From: Pseudomonas bohemica
Lineage (GTDB): Bacteria > Pseudomonadota > Gammaproteobacteria > Pseudomonadales > Pseudomonadaceae
Assembly (NCBI RefSeq): GCF_002934685.1
Contig: NZ_NKHL01000115.1
Location: forward strand, 1-64,000
Length of the DNA: 64,000 bases
Direction of reading: 5' to 3'
Positions 44,649 through 53,909 of this stretch are shown here, in pieces. The position numbers and the translations under genes are program-made. The notes under the pieces were generated by a model. That model saw only the letters and a program-made list of their open reading frames with translations, had not been told where the DNA came from and did not search any database. Numbering within the stretch: the first letter of the stretch is position 1; each line of letters starts with the position of its first letter.

Positions 44649-47141
44649 ATGCCTAAAACCGTCAATTTTGCCCAGCGCTGGTTCACCGCCCGTGGCTGGA
44701 AGCCGTTTCCATTTCAAAAAAACGTTTGGGCGGCAGTGGCACGTGGCGAATCCGGACTCCTGCACGCCAGCACCGGCGCGGGCAAGACCTATTCGGTGTG
44801 GTTTGCAGCCCTCAATCGCTTCGCCAGGCCCAGCCCTGCGCCGACCGACGATAAACCGCGCAAACGCAAGACCCCACCGCCACCATTGAGCGTGCTGTGG
44901 ATCACTCCCATGCGTGCGCTGGCCGCCGACACCGCACGTGCCCTGCAAGCACCACTTTCGGACCTGCAGATTCCGTGGAGCGTCGGTTTGCGAACCGGCG
45001 ACACCAGCGGCAGCGAGCGCGCCAGGCAGGGCCGTCGCCTGCCTACGGCGCTGATCACCACGCCGGAAAGCCTGACGCTGCTGCTGACCCGCGCCGATGC
45101 TCAGGCGACCTTCTCGACATTGAAGATGATCGTGGTCGATGAATGGCACGAGCTGATCGGCAACAAGCGTGGCGTGCAACTGCAACTGGCGCTGGCGCGT
45201 CTGCGGCAGTGGAATCCGCAGCTGATCGTCTGGGGCCTGTCGGCAACGCTCGGCAATCAAGAGCACGCCCAACAGGTGCTGCTGGGCGACGGCGGCACGG
45301 CTGTGCAAGGCAAGGTCGTCAAAGAGCTGATCGTCGACACCTTGATCCCACAAGGCATCGAGCGTTTTCCGTGGGCTGGGCACATGGGTCTGCGCATGTT
45401 GCCGCAGGTGCTGGCTGAGGTGGATAGCAGCACCAGTTGCCTGCTATTCACCAACACCCGCGCGCAGTCGGAAATCTGGTATCAGGCCCTGCTGGACGCC
45501 CGTCCCGACTGGGCGGGATTGATCGCGCTGCATCACGGCTCGTTGTCTCGCGAAGTGCGGGATTGGGTCGAGCGCGCGCTAAAGGAAGGACATCTCAAGG
45601 CCGTGGTCTGCACATCCAGTCTCGATTTGGGTGTGGATTTTCTGCCCGTAGAACGTGTGCTGCAGATTGGCTCGGCCAAAGGCGTGGCGCGGCTGATGCA
45701 AAGAGCCGGGCGTTCAGGCCACGCTCCCGGCCGCCCCTCCCGCGTGACGCTGGTGCCGACTCACAGCCTGGAGCTTGTGGAAGCTGCGGCTGCCCGCGAC
45801 GCGGTCAACGCGCGGCTCATCGAACCCAGAGAATCGCCGCACAAGCCGCTGGACGTTCTCGTACAGCATCTGGTGAGCATGGCGCTCGGCGGAGGCTTTT
45901 TGCCTGACGAGTTGCTCGCCGAGGTTCGTACCGCGTGGGCCTATCGCGATCTGACCGATGAGGAATGGCAATGGGCGCTGGCCTTCGTTCGGCATGGCGG
46001 CCTGTCGCTCACTGCATACCCCGACTACCGCCGCGTCGAACCCGATGAGCACGGCATCTGGCGTGTACCGGATGCGCGCCTGGCGCGCAGGCATCGCATG
46101 AGCGTCGGCACCATCGTCAGCGATGCCAGTATCAATGTGAAGTATTGGAGCAAGGGCGGTGGCGGCGGCTCGCTGGGTAGCGTTGAGGAAGGCTTCATCG
46201 CCCGGTTGAAACCGGGAGACGGTTTCTTGTTCAGCGGTCGGCTGCTGGAGCTGGTGCGCGTGGAGAACATGACCGCCTACGTGAAAAGGGCTACAACCAA
46301 GAAAGCCGCGGTCCCGCGCTGGAATGGCGGGCGTATGCCGCTCTCCAATGAACTGGCTGACGCGGTGGTCGAAAAATTCGATGCCGCCGCGCACAACATT
46401 TACGACAGCCCGGAGATGCACACCGTCAGCCCATTGCTTGAGGTGCAGCGGAAATGGTCGGCACTGCCACGCAAGGACACCCTGCTGGCCGAGGTGCTGA
46501 AGTCCCGCGAAGGCTGGCATCTGTTTCTTTACCCGTTCGCTGGGCGCCACGTTCATCTGGGGCTGGCGAGTCTGCTGGCCTGGCGCCTGAGCCGGGACAC
46601 GCCGCTGACTTTCTCCATCGCGGTCAACGACTACGGCTTCGAATTGCTCAGTGCGACCGAGGTGGATTGGTCGCAACGCCTGAATGCAAGTCTGTTCAGC
46701 GAGGAGCATCTTTTGGCCGACATCATCGCCAGCCTCAATGCTGGCGAACTGGCCCTGCGCCGCTTCAGGGAGATCGCGCGCATCGCCGGGCTGGTGTTTT
46801 CCGGCTACCCCGGCGCCCCCAAGAGCAATCGCCAGCTGCAAGCTTCCAGTGGGTTGTTTTTCGAGGTGTTCAAACAGTACGACGCTGGCAATCTGTTGCT
46901 TAGTCAGGCTCAGGAAGAAGTCATGCGTCAGGAACTGGATGTCGGCCGACTGGAGCAGACACTGCGACGCATCAACGGACGCACGCTGGATATGCATATG
47001 ATCAAACGGCCAACGCCTATGGCGTTTCCCCTGTTGGTCGAGCGCATGCGCGAAAGCCTGAGCACCGAAAAGCTCTCTGATCGCATCGCCCGCATGGTGC
47101 GCGACCTGGAGAAAGCCGCTGGCCCTGAGGTAACCGTGTGA
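44649..47141 (+). CDS. Ligase-associated DNA helicase (Lhr-core type)
   Basis: 830 residues. SF2 helicase: Walker A STGAGKTYS near 44, motif II VVDEWHEL near 162, motif III GLSATLG, lobe 2 with SSLDLGVDFLPVERVLQ and motif VI LMQRAGRSGHAPG near 349. A C-terminal winged-helix plus Lhr-specific beta-barrel domain follows (about 480-800). Lhr-core unwinds RNA:DNA hybrids with 3'-5' polarity; the family is linked by gene neighbourhood to the MBL exonuclease, ligase and PdeM. Overlaps pdeM by 4 bases. Confidence 0.93.
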   Translation: MPKTVNFAQRWFTARGWKPFPFQKNVWAAVARGESGLLHASTGAGKTYSVWFAALNRFARPSPAPTDDKPRKRKTPPPPLSVLWITPMRALAADTARALQAPLSDLQIPWSVGLRTGDTSGSERARQGRRLPTALITTPESLTLLLTRADAQATFSTLKMIVVDEWHELIGNKRGVQLQLALARLRQWNPQLIVWGLSATLGNQEHAQQVLLGDGGTAVQGKVVKELIVDTLIPQGIERFPWAGHMGLRMLPQVLAEVDSSTSCLLFTNTRAQSEIWYQALLDARPDWAGLIALHHGSLSREVRDWVERALKEGHLKAVVCTSSLDLGVDFLPVERVLQIGSAKGVARLMQRAGRSGHAPGRPSRVTLVPTHSLELVEAAAARDAVNARLIEPRESPHKPLDVLVQHLVSMALGGGFLPDELLAEVRTAWAYRDLTDEEWQWALAFVRHGGLSLTAYPDYRRVEPDEHGIWRVPDARLARRHRMSVGTIVSDASINVKYWSKGGGGGSLGSVEEGFIARLKPGDGFLFSGRLLELVRVENMTAYVKRATTKKAAVPRWNGGRMPLSNELADAVVEKFDAAAHNIYDSPEMHTVSPLLEVQRKWSALPRKDTLLAEVLKSREGWHLFLYPFAGRHVHLGLASLLAWRLSRDTPLTFSIAVNDYGFELLSATEVDWSQRLNASLFSEEHLLADIIASLNAGELALRRFREIARIAGLVFSGYPGAPKSNRQLQASSGLFFEVFKQYDAGNLLLSQAQEEVMRQELDVGRLEQTLRRINGRTLDMHMIKRPTPMAFPLLVERMRESLSTEKLSDRIARMVRDLEKAAGPEVTV

Positions 47142-47794
47142 GACCGTATTTATCGATTCAACTGGCAGGCGCCGAACTGTGGCTGCTGGCCGAAAAAGCC
47201 GTGTATTACCCCGCCGAACGCGCCTTGCTGATTGCCGACGCGCACTTCGGCAAGGCGGCAGCCTATCGTCGGCTGGGCCAGCCCGTGCCCCACGGCACGA
47301 CCGATGACAATATTCAGCGGCTGGACAACCTGCTGGCAGGTTACGACTGCAAACACCTGATTTTTCTTGGCGACTTTCTGCATGCCCCGGAATCCCATGC
47401 TGCGGGCACCCTGTCGGCGATACAGGCTTGGCGTGAGCGGCACGCTTCGCTGGCTATCACCCTGATCCGTGGCAACCATGACAGACGCGCCGGAGACCCG
47501 CCTGCTGAGTTGCGCATCGAGGTCGTGCCGGAGCCGCTGCTGCTCGGTCCTTTTTCACTGCAACATGAGCCGGATCCGCACTCGACTCATTATGTTCTGG
47601 CGGGACATGTGCACCCTGCCTACAGGCTTTTCGGAAGAGGACGACAACGCCTGCGCCTACCGTGTTTTTACGTGCAATCGAACGTCAGCTTGTTACCCGC
47701 GTTCGGCGCGTTTACCGGCGGGATGAATATCGACAGACAAGAGGACAGCAGAGTGTTTGTAGTTGGCGAGGGTGCGGTATGGGAAGCCGGGTAG
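47138..47794 (+). CDS. pdeM: Ligase-associated DNA-damage-response endonuclease PdeM
   Basis: 218-residue binuclear metallophosphoesterase (MPE). Metal ligand motifs DAHFGKAAAYR near 29-39, GDFLHAPES near 76, GNHDRR near 111 and AGHVHPAYR near 155. Mn-dependent DNA endonuclease in the Exo-Lig-Lhr-PdeM module. GTG start at 47138 overlaps the helicase stop codon (GTGA). Confidence 0.93.
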   Translation: MRPYLSIQLAGAELWLLAEKAVYYPAERALLIADAHFGKAAAYRRLGQPVPHGTTDDNIQRLDNLLAGYDCKHLIFLGDFLHAPESHAAGTLSAIQAWRERHASLAITLIRGNHDRRAGDPPAELRIEVVPEPLLLGPFSLQHEPDPHSTHYVLAGHVHPAYRLFGRGRQRLRLPCFYVQSNVSLLPAFGAFTGGMNIDRQEDSRVFVVGEGAVWEAG

Positions 47795-47823
47795 CGACAG
47801 GCTCGATACGGGGTGAAGGACAA

Positions 47824-47851
47824 ACCTGCCGGCGCCGAAGCACCGGCAGGT
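47824..47851. terminator. Hairpin between pdeM and the small proline-rich gene
   Basis: ACCTGCCGG / CCGGCAGGT, a 9-base stem with a 10-base loop. T-run weak on both sides; on the minus strand TTTGTCC follows, so it may end the small gene. Confidence 0.55.
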
Positions 47852-47859
47852 GATTGAGG

Positions 47860-48081
47860 TCAGGCGACAGGCGCGGGAGGCGGCTGATCGGGCTCTGTGG
47901 GCGAGCCGGGCTCTTCAGGCTGAGGGAATTCGTTGGGAGTATCAGGGTTGGGCTGGCCAGGAATGCCACCCGCAACCATGTTGTTCAAATGGGGATGCGC
48001 TAACAGCGACCACGCCAGCAACCCGACCTGATTCTGTCCGGGGTCGGCTTCCTTGATGCTGGTATTCATTTGTCTCTTCAT
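47860..48081 (-). CDS. Small proline-rich hypothetical protein (73 aa)
   Basis: Strong ribosome site AGGAG before ATG 48081. N-terminus MKRQMNTSIKEADPGQNQVGLLAWSLLAHPHL may form an amphipathic helix; the rest is Pro/Glu/Gly-rich (FPQPEEPGSPTEPDQPPPAP) and disordered. No signal peptide or membrane segment. No family recognised. A real gene is supported by the start site, a plausible hairpin downstream and position between converging genes. Confidence 0.55.
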   Translation of the reverse strand: MKRQMNTSIKEADPGQNQVGLLAWSLLAHPHLNNMVAGGIPGQPNPDTPNEFPQPEEPGSPTEPDQPPPAPVA

Positions 48082-48190
48082 AGGGCACTCCTGAGCGTTG
48101 GCCCCATCCGCATGGTGCGGACGGGAACAGTTCAGTCAATAGAGTGCGGTTTTCGAGAGTAATTCAGTTTCGAAATGACCAACGGTGCAA

Positions 48191-48757
48191 TCAGGTACGT
48201 GGCAGGGTGACGCCGCGCTGACCCTGGTACTTGCCACCACGGTCCTTGTACGACACCTCGCATTCTTCGTCGGATTCGAGGAACAGCATCTGTGCGACAC
48301 CTTCGTTGGCATAGATCTTCGCCGGCAGCGTGGTGGTGTTGGAGAATTCCAGCGTCACGTGGCCTTCCCATTCCGGCTCCAGCGGGGTCACGTTGACGAT
48401 AATCCCGCAGCGCGCGTAGGTGCTCTTGCCCAGGCAGATGGTCAGGACGTTACGTGGAATGCGGAAATACTCGACGGTGCGGGCCAGGGCGAAGGAGTTC
48501 GGCGGGATGATACAAACGTCGCTTTTCACGTCGACGAAGCTTTTTTCATCGAAATTCTTCGGATCGACGGTCGCCGAATTGATGTTGGTGAACACCTTGA
48601 ATTCATCGGCGCAGCGTACGTCGTAGCCATAGCTGGAGACGCCGAAAGAGATCAAACGGTCGGCGCCCTCGCCCCGCATCTGGCGCTCCACGAAGGGCTC
48701 GATCATGCCGTGCTCTTGCGCCATGCGGCGAATCCACTTGTCCGATTTGATGCTCAT
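48191..48757 (-). CDS. dcd: dCTP deaminase
   Basis: 188-residue trimeric enzyme converting dCTP to dUTP, the source of dTMP. Conserved parts: MSIKSDKWIRRMA, SFGVSSYGYDVRCADEF, TICLGKSTYARCGIIVNVTPLEPEWEGH (catalytic Glu in the last part) and LPAKIYANEGVAQMLF. Length as in E. coli (193). Divergent from the cold-shock gene; 310 bases lie between. Confidence 0.96.
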   Translation of the reverse strand: MSIKSDKWIRRMAQEHGMIEPFVERQMRGEGADRLISFGVSSYGYDVRCADEFKVFTNINSATVDPKNFDEKSFVDVKSDVCIIPPNSFALARTVEYFRIPRNVLTICLGKSTYARCGIIVNVTPLEPEWEGHVTLEFSNTTTLPAKIYANEGVAQMLFLESDEECEVSYKDRGGKYQGQRGVTLPRT

Positions 48758-49067
48758 GGCGGTGTCCTGAATAGCGAGGTGAAAAAGATGTCCGGCATCT
48801 TACCGGGCCAACGCTCCGGGTTCAAAGACTGCGCGCAGTCTGCATCACACGCTTTTCCCCGTCTGTCGAAATAAACAGGACAAGCCCATTGGCACATCCC
48901 AAAAAAACGGTTAAGGTGGGTCCACTGTGTTGCTTGTGTCACTGAGAATCTCTACACGATGTTGAATTTCGATCCAACCATCTCCAAGAATTTTTCCTGC
49001 TCTTTGCACTCAGTCTCGGCCAGGGTTCTTCCTGAGTCGCAGTTAACTTTGTCCAAGGAGATACACC
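48758..49067. other. Divergent promoter region and cold-shock mRNA leader
   Basis: 310 bases without a gene. The right part is presumably the 5' UTR of the cold-shock gene, ending in CAAGGAGATACACC before ATG. A weak TTGCTT (about 48931) with TACACG 17 bases later could be a promoter. No conserved cold-box was identified by eye. Confidence 0.35.
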
Positions 49068-49277
49068 ATGTCTAATCGCCAAACCGGTACCGTTAAGTGG
49101 TTCAACGATGAAAAAGGCTTCGGCTTCATCACTCCACAATCCGGTGACGACCTGTTCGTACACTTCAAAGCTATCCAATCCGACGGCTTCAAAAGCCTGA
49201 AAGAAGGCCAACAGGTTTCTTTCATCGCTACCCGCGGTCAGAAAGGCATGCAAGCTGAAGAAGTTCAAGTTATCTAA
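49068..49277 (+). CDS. Cold-shock protein, CspA family
   Basis: 69-residue OB-fold nucleic-acid-binding protein. RNP-1 GFGFITP and RNP-2 LFVHF are present, as is the start TGTVKWFNDEKG. Binds single-stranded RNA/DNA and melts RNA structure. Very strong AAGGAG ribosome site. Followed by an efficient terminator. Confidence 0.96.
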   Translation: MSNRQTGTVKWFNDEKGFGFITPQSGDDLFVHFKAIQSDGFKSLKEGQQVSFIATRGQKGMQAEEVQVI

Positions 49278-49300
49278 CTTGTACTGAATCGCTTGAAAGA

Positions 49301-49327
49301 CCCCGCCCTCAAAAGCGGGGTTTTTTT
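49301..49327 (+). terminator. Terminator of the cold-shock gene
   Basis: CCCCGC (49301-49306), loop CCTCAAAA, GCGGGG (49315-49320), then TTTTTTT. Confidence 0.93.
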
Positions 49328-49405
49328 ATGCCTGCAGATTGTTGGGACTTCATGAACCCTACGGCAGATCAGCCGGCCAGTTGCTACTGGCCCGGCCGTC
49401 ATCGA

Positions 49406-50500
49406 TCAATCGTCGCTAATGGAAATGTTCGGCATCGCAGGCGAAGCCGCTTCCTGCAACACGATCCGCGCGCCCACGTGTCGGGCAAGTTCCTGATAGA
49501 CCATCGCAATCTGACTCTCGGGCTCGGCGATCGCGGTAGGTTTGCCACCATCGGCCTGCTCACGAATCAACATCGACAATGGCAGCGAAGCCAGCAGTTC
49601 CACGTCGTACTGCGACGCCAGCTTTTCGCCCCCACCTTCCCCGAACAGATGCTCGGCATGGCCACAATTCGAGCAAATGTGCACGGCCATGTTTTCCACC
49701 ACGCCCAGCACCGGAATGTTGACCTTGCGGAACATTTCAACGCCCTTTTTCGCATCCAGCAACGCCAGATCCTGCGGAGTGGTGACGATGACGGCGCCTG
49801 CGACCGGGACCTTCTGCGCCAGGGTCAGTTGAATATCACCTGTGCCCGGGGGCATGTCGATGACCAGATAATCGAGGTCATTCCAGGCGGTCTGGGTAAT
49901 CAGTTGCAACAAAGCGCCAGAGACCATCGGGCCACGCCAGACCATCGGCGTGTTGTCGTCGGTCAGAAATGCCATCGACATCACTTCGATGCCGTGAGCC
50001 TCGATGGGCACGAACCATTTCTGATCCTTGACTTTGGGCCGCGTGCCCTCAGGGATGCCGAACATCACACCCTGGCTTGGGCCATAAATGTCGGCGTCGA
50101 GGATACCGACGCGCGCGCCCTCGCGAGAAAGCGCCAACGCAAGGTTGGCAGCCGTGGTGGATTTGCCCACGCCGCCCTTGCCCGACGCCACGGCGACGAT
50201 ATTTTTGACGTTGGCCAGCCCCGGAATCTGCCCCTGAGCCTTGTGTGCAGTGATCAGCGTAGTGATCTGGACCTTGGCCGAGGAAACGCCGTCCAGGCCT
50301 TCGATAGCCATTTGCAGCATCTGCGCCCAACCGTTCTTGAACAGGTCGGCGGCGTAACCCAGCGCCAACTGCACTTGGACGCGATCGCCCTCGATATCGA
50401 TCGCACGCACACAACCGGCGCTGACGGGGTCGTGGTTCAAATAAGGATCGGTGTACTGGCGAAGGACGGCTTCCACCGTTGCGCGATTCACAGCGCTCAT
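49406..50500 (-). CDS. apbC: Fe-S cluster carrier ATPase ApbC (Mrp)
   Basis: 364 residues. N-terminal DUF59/MIP18-like part (1-85), then a P-loop with deviant Walker A SGKGGVGKSTTAANLA near 107-122, switch regions DADIYGPSQG and DMPPGTGDIQ, and a cluster-binding CSNCG near residue 280. Assembles or transfers [4Fe-4S] clusters. Divergent from metG across 207 bases, a conserved arrangement in Pseudomonas. Confidence 0.95.
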   Translation of the reverse strand: MSAVNRATVEAVLRQYTDPYLNHDPVSAGCVRAIDIEGDRVQVQLALGYAADLFKNGWAQMLQMAIEGLDGVSSAKVQITTLITAHKAQGQIPGLANVKNIVAVASGKGGVGKSTTAANLALALSREGARVGILDADIYGPSQGVMFGIPEGTRPKVKDQKWFVPIEAHGIEVMSMAFLTDDNTPMVWRGPMVSGALLQLITQTAWNDLDYLVIDMPPGTGDIQLTLAQKVPVAGAVIVTTPQDLALLDAKKGVEMFRKVNIPVLGVVENMAVHICSNCGHAEHLFGEGGGEKLASQYDVELLASLPLSMLIREQADGGKPTAIAEPESQIAMVYQELARHVGARIVLQEAASPAMPNISISDD

Positions 50501-50707
50501 GGGTCACTCCCGAAAAAGACTGAGTAAAACAGGCGGCTATCCTACCGCGTCTGTCGATCAGAGGGGGCCGGTTTTGCAGCGGTGAGCGCTTTCAGCATGA
50601 GGCGGCGGACTGCTACGGGAATCTTGCGCCACAATCTGCGGGATGAAAAAAAACGCTCAGACCTTTATAGTGGCCGATCTCCGTTTCACTTCAAGTAGCC
50701 GAGCCCC

Positions 50708-52753
50708 ATGTCCGAGCCACGCAAGATTCTCGTCACCAGCGCCCTGCCCTATGCCAATGGTTCCATTCACCTTGGCCACATGCTCGAGTACATCCAGACC
50801 GACATGTGGGTGCGCTTCCAGAAGCACCGCGGCAATCAGTGCATCTATGTGTGCGCAGACGACGCCCACGGCTCGGCAATCATGCTGCGCGCGGAAAAGG
50901 AAGGCATTTCCCCTGAGCAACTGATCGCCAACGTTCAGGCCGAACACAGCGGGGACTTCGCCGACTTCCTGGTGAACTTCGACAACTTCCACTCGACCCA
51001 CTCCGAAGAAAACCGCGAGCTGTCGAGCCTGATCTATACCCGTCTGCGCGACGCGGGGCACATCGCCACGCGTTCGGTGACCCAGTATTTCGACCCGGAA
51101 AAGAAAATGTTCCTGGCCGACCGCTTCATCAAGGGCACCTGCCCGAAATGCGGCACCGAGGACCAGTACGGCGACAATTGCGAGAAATGCGGCGCCACCT
51201 ACGCACCGACCGATCTGAAAGATCCGAAATCGGCGATTTCCGGCGCTACACCGGTGCTCAAGGACTCCAAGCATTTCTTCTTCGACCTGCCGGCCTTCGA
51301 CGCCATGCTGAAAAGCTGGACCCGCAGCGGCACCCTGCAGGATGCCGTGGCGAACAAGCTCTCCGAATGGCTGGACTCCGGCCTGCAGCAGTGGGATATC
51401 TCCCGTGACGCACCGTATTTCGGTTTCGAGATTCCGGGTGAGCCTGGCAAATACTTTTACGTCTGGCTGGATGCACCAATCGGCTACATGGCCAGCTTCA
51501 AGAACCTGTGCGATCGCACGCCGGGCCTGGAATTCGAAGCGTTCTGGAACAAGGATTCGACCGCCGAGCTGTATCACTTCATTGGCAAGGACATCGTCAA
51601 TTTCCACGCGCTGTTCTGGCCAGCGATGCTCGAGGGCTCGGGTTTCCGCAAGCCAAGTGGCATCAATGTTCACGGCTACCTGACCGTCAACGGCCAGAAG
51701 ATGTCCAAGTCTCGCGGCACCTTCATCAAGGCGCGTACCTATCTTGAGCATCTGTCGCCGGAATACCTGCGCTATTACTATGCGGCCAAGCTGGGCCGAG
51801 GCGTGGACGACCTGGACCTGAACCTCGAAGACTTCGTGCAGAAGGTCAACTCCGACCTGATCGGCAAGGTGGTCAATATCGCCAGCCGTTGCGCTGGCTT
51901 CATTCATAAAGGCAATGCAGGTGTGCTGATCGCTGGCAATGCCGCGCCAGAGCTGACCGAAGCTTTCCTCGCTGCGGCGCCGAGCATTGCCGAAGCCTAC
52001 GAGGCCCGCGACTTCGCTCGTGCCATGCGCGAAATCATGGCGCTGGCCGACCGCGCCAACGCCTGGATCGCCGACAAGGCTCCGTGGTCGCTGGCCAAGC
52101 AGGAAGGCAAGCAGGACGAAGTTCAGGCGATCTGCGCGCTGGGCATCAACCTGTTCCGCCAGTTGGTGATTTTCCTCAAGCCGGTATTGCCGAATCTGGC
52201 GGCCGATGCCGAGCAGTTCCTCAATGTCGCTCCTCTGACCTGGGACGATCACCTGACCCTGCTCGGCAATCATCAGCTGAACCCCTTCCAGGCGCTGATG
52301 ACCCGCATCGATCCGGCCAAGGTGGAAGCCATGACCAATGCTTCGAAGGAAGACCTGGCAGCCAGCGCCACCGATACCGGCGCAGCTCAGGGTAATGGCG
52401 AGCTGATCAACGATCCGTTGTCGCCGGAGATCGACTTCGACGCCTTTGCCGCCATCGACCTGCGCGTCGCCTTGATCGAGAAGGCCGAACACGTTGAAGG
52501 CGCTGACAAGCTATTGCGCCTGACCCTGGATATCGGCGACGAGAAGCGCAACGTGTTCTCCGGCATCAAGAGCGCGTACCCGAACCCTGCTGAACTGGAA
52601 GGCCGTCTGACCATGATGATCGCCAACCTGAAACCGCGGAAAATGCGCTTCGGCATTTCCGAGGGCATGGTGATGGCCGCAGGCCCTGGTGGCGAAGAAA
52701 TCTACCTGCTCAGCCCTGACAGCGGCGCCAAGCCGGGCCAGCGTATCAAGTAA
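50708..52753 (+). CDS. metG: Methionyl-tRNA synthetase
   Basis: 681 residues. Class I catalytic core with HIGH-type motif GSIHLGHML near 18-26, zinc knuckle CPKCG ... CEKCG near 146-162, and KMSKSRG near 334. A C-terminal tRNA-binding domain (EMAP-II-like, about 575-681) makes the protein dimeric, as in E. coli. Starts 8 bases after GAGCCCC; cytoplasmic; monocistronic or weakly coupled with the rnfB-like gene that begins 49 bases after its stop. Confidence 0.97.
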   Translation: MSEPRKILVTSALPYANGSIHLGHMLEYIQTDMWVRFQKHRGNQCIYVCADDAHGSAIMLRAEKEGISPEQLIANVQAEHSGDFADFLVNFDNFHSTHSEENRELSSLIYTRLRDAGHIATRSVTQYFDPEKKMFLADRFIKGTCPKCGTEDQYGDNCEKCGATYAPTDLKDPKSAISGATPVLKDSKHFFFDLPAFDAMLKSWTRSGTLQDAVANKLSEWLDSGLQQWDISRDAPYFGFEIPGEPGKYFYVWLDAPIGYMASFKNLCDRTPGLEFEAFWNKDSTAELYHFIGKDIVNFHALFWPAMLEGSGFRKPSGINVHGYLTVNGQKMSKSRGTFIKARTYLEHLSPEYLRYYYAAKLGRGVDDLDLNLEDFVQKVNSDLIGKVVNIASRCAGFIHKGNAGVLIAGNAAPELTEAFLAAAPSIAEAYEARDFARAMREIMALADRANAWIADKAPWSLAKQEGKQDEVQAICALGINLFRQLVIFLKPVLPNLAADAEQFLNVAPLTWDDHLTLLGNHQLNPFQALMTRIDPAKVEAMTNASKEDLAASATDTGAAQGNGELINDPLSPEIDFDAFAAIDLRVALIEKAEHVEGADKLLRLTLDIGDEKRNVFSGIKSAYPNPAELEGRLTMMIANLKPRKMRFGISEGMVMAAGPGGEEIYLLSPDSGAKPGQRIK

Positions 52754-52802
52754 CCATGAGCGTGGCCGACGATCCCCGGGGTCCTCGGCCCCTGGTCAAA
52801 GC

Positions 52803-53840
52803 ATGAACCTGATTCAGCGTATTGATTCCCTGTTGCCGCAAACCCAATGCGGCAAATGCGGCCACCCCGGCTGCGAACCTTACGCCGAGGGGATCGCCAG
52901 CGGCGAAGCAATCAACAAATGCCCTCCTGGCGGCGCTGAAACCATTGCCGCGCTGTCGCACCTCCTGAATGTGCCTGTCATTGCCCTGGACACCGAACGC
53001 GGCAGCGCCCTGGCTCAGGTCGCATTCATTCGCGAAGCGGAATGCATCGGCTGCACCAAATGCATTCAGGCCTGCCCCGTCGATGCCATCGTCGGTGCCG
53101 CAAAACTGATGCATACCGTGATTGTTGACGAGTGCACCGGTTGCGACCTTTGCGTTGCGCCCTGCCCGGTCGACTGTATCGATATGCTGCCCCTGTCGTC
53201 GCCCGCCGTGGTGCCGATTGTGGGGGGGCTGGCATTCGATGAGACGCAACGGGTGGCCCGCGGCGCCAAGCGCAATCGCGCACGTCAACGTTTCGAGGCC
53301 CGCAATGCACGCCTGCGGGCTGAAGACCTGCAACGCCAGGCTGAACGCCATGCCCGTCAGTGCAAACCGGCAAGCCCGCTGCCAACCCGCTTTGATGCAC
53401 TGCAGGCGGCACTGGACAGGGTTCGCGCGCAGACATCGGCCGACAGCGATGCTGCGCTCAAACAGGCGCGTATCAAGGCCACAATGAGCCGCGCGCAGTT
53501 GATCAAGTCCCTCAAGGCCTTTGGCCATCCGCCCATCGCAGCGCAGGCAGCGCGGCTGGCGGAGTTGCAGCGCGAACTCGACGAGGCGGAACACGCCTTG
53601 TCAGCGCTTCAGGACGCTGCAGCTGCGAGCCCTCCACCCGTTCAGCAAACATCGGCCACGACCCAGAGCCGAGCAAAGCCAGACAAAGCGGTACTGAACC
53701 GGGCAAGGATAGAACTGGCCATGCGCAGAGCTGCGCTGAAAAAGGCGCAGGCGGCGCAACTGCCGAAAGATCAGGTTGCAGCGCTGGGCGACCAGGTCAG
53801 CCAAGCCGAACAGGCTCTGAACGCCCTTGAAGCCAATTGA
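52803..53840 (+). CDS. rnfB: Orphan RnfB-like ferredoxin without membrane anchor
   Basis: 345 residues from ATG 52803. Fe-S segment QCGKCGHPGCEPYAEG near 15-30 and NKCPPGG after it form the RnfB N-terminal [4Fe-4S] site; two ferredoxin clusters follow, CIGCTKCIQACPVD and CTGCDLCVAPCPVD (about 80-125). Typical RnfB starts with a hydrophobic helix of about 25 residues before this; here it is absent. The C-terminal 200 residues are helical and rich in Ala, Arg and Gln, with a coiled-coil. No rnfA, C, D, G or E is nearby; nth follows directly, where PAO1 has the complete rnf cluster as I recall. So electrons must pass to an unknown partner. Confidence 0.85.
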   Translation: MNLIQRIDSLLPQTQCGKCGHPGCEPYAEGIASGEAINKCPPGGAETIAALSHLLNVPVIALDTERGSALAQVAFIREAECIGCTKCIQACPVDAIVGAAKLMHTVIVDECTGCDLCVAPCPVDCIDMLPLSSPAVVPIVGGLAFDETQRVARGAKRNRARQRFEARNARLRAEDLQRQAERHARQCKPASPLPTRFDALQAALDRVRAQTSADSDAALKQARIKATMSRAQLIKSLKAFGHPPIAAQAARLAELQRELDEAEHALSALQDAAAASPPPVQQTSATTQSRAKPDKAVLNRARIELAMRRAALKKAQAAQLPKDQVAALGDQVSQAEQALNALEAN

Positions 53841-53909
53841 ACTCCCCACCCCGGCCATCAGGCCCGACGCCACACTCGATTTGACCGTTTCCCAGGGAAA
53901 GCGCACTTC

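Noticed and set aside
45714..46997. 427-codon antisense frame in the Lhr-like gene
   Set aside because: Shadow; lhr is strongly supported on the plus strand.
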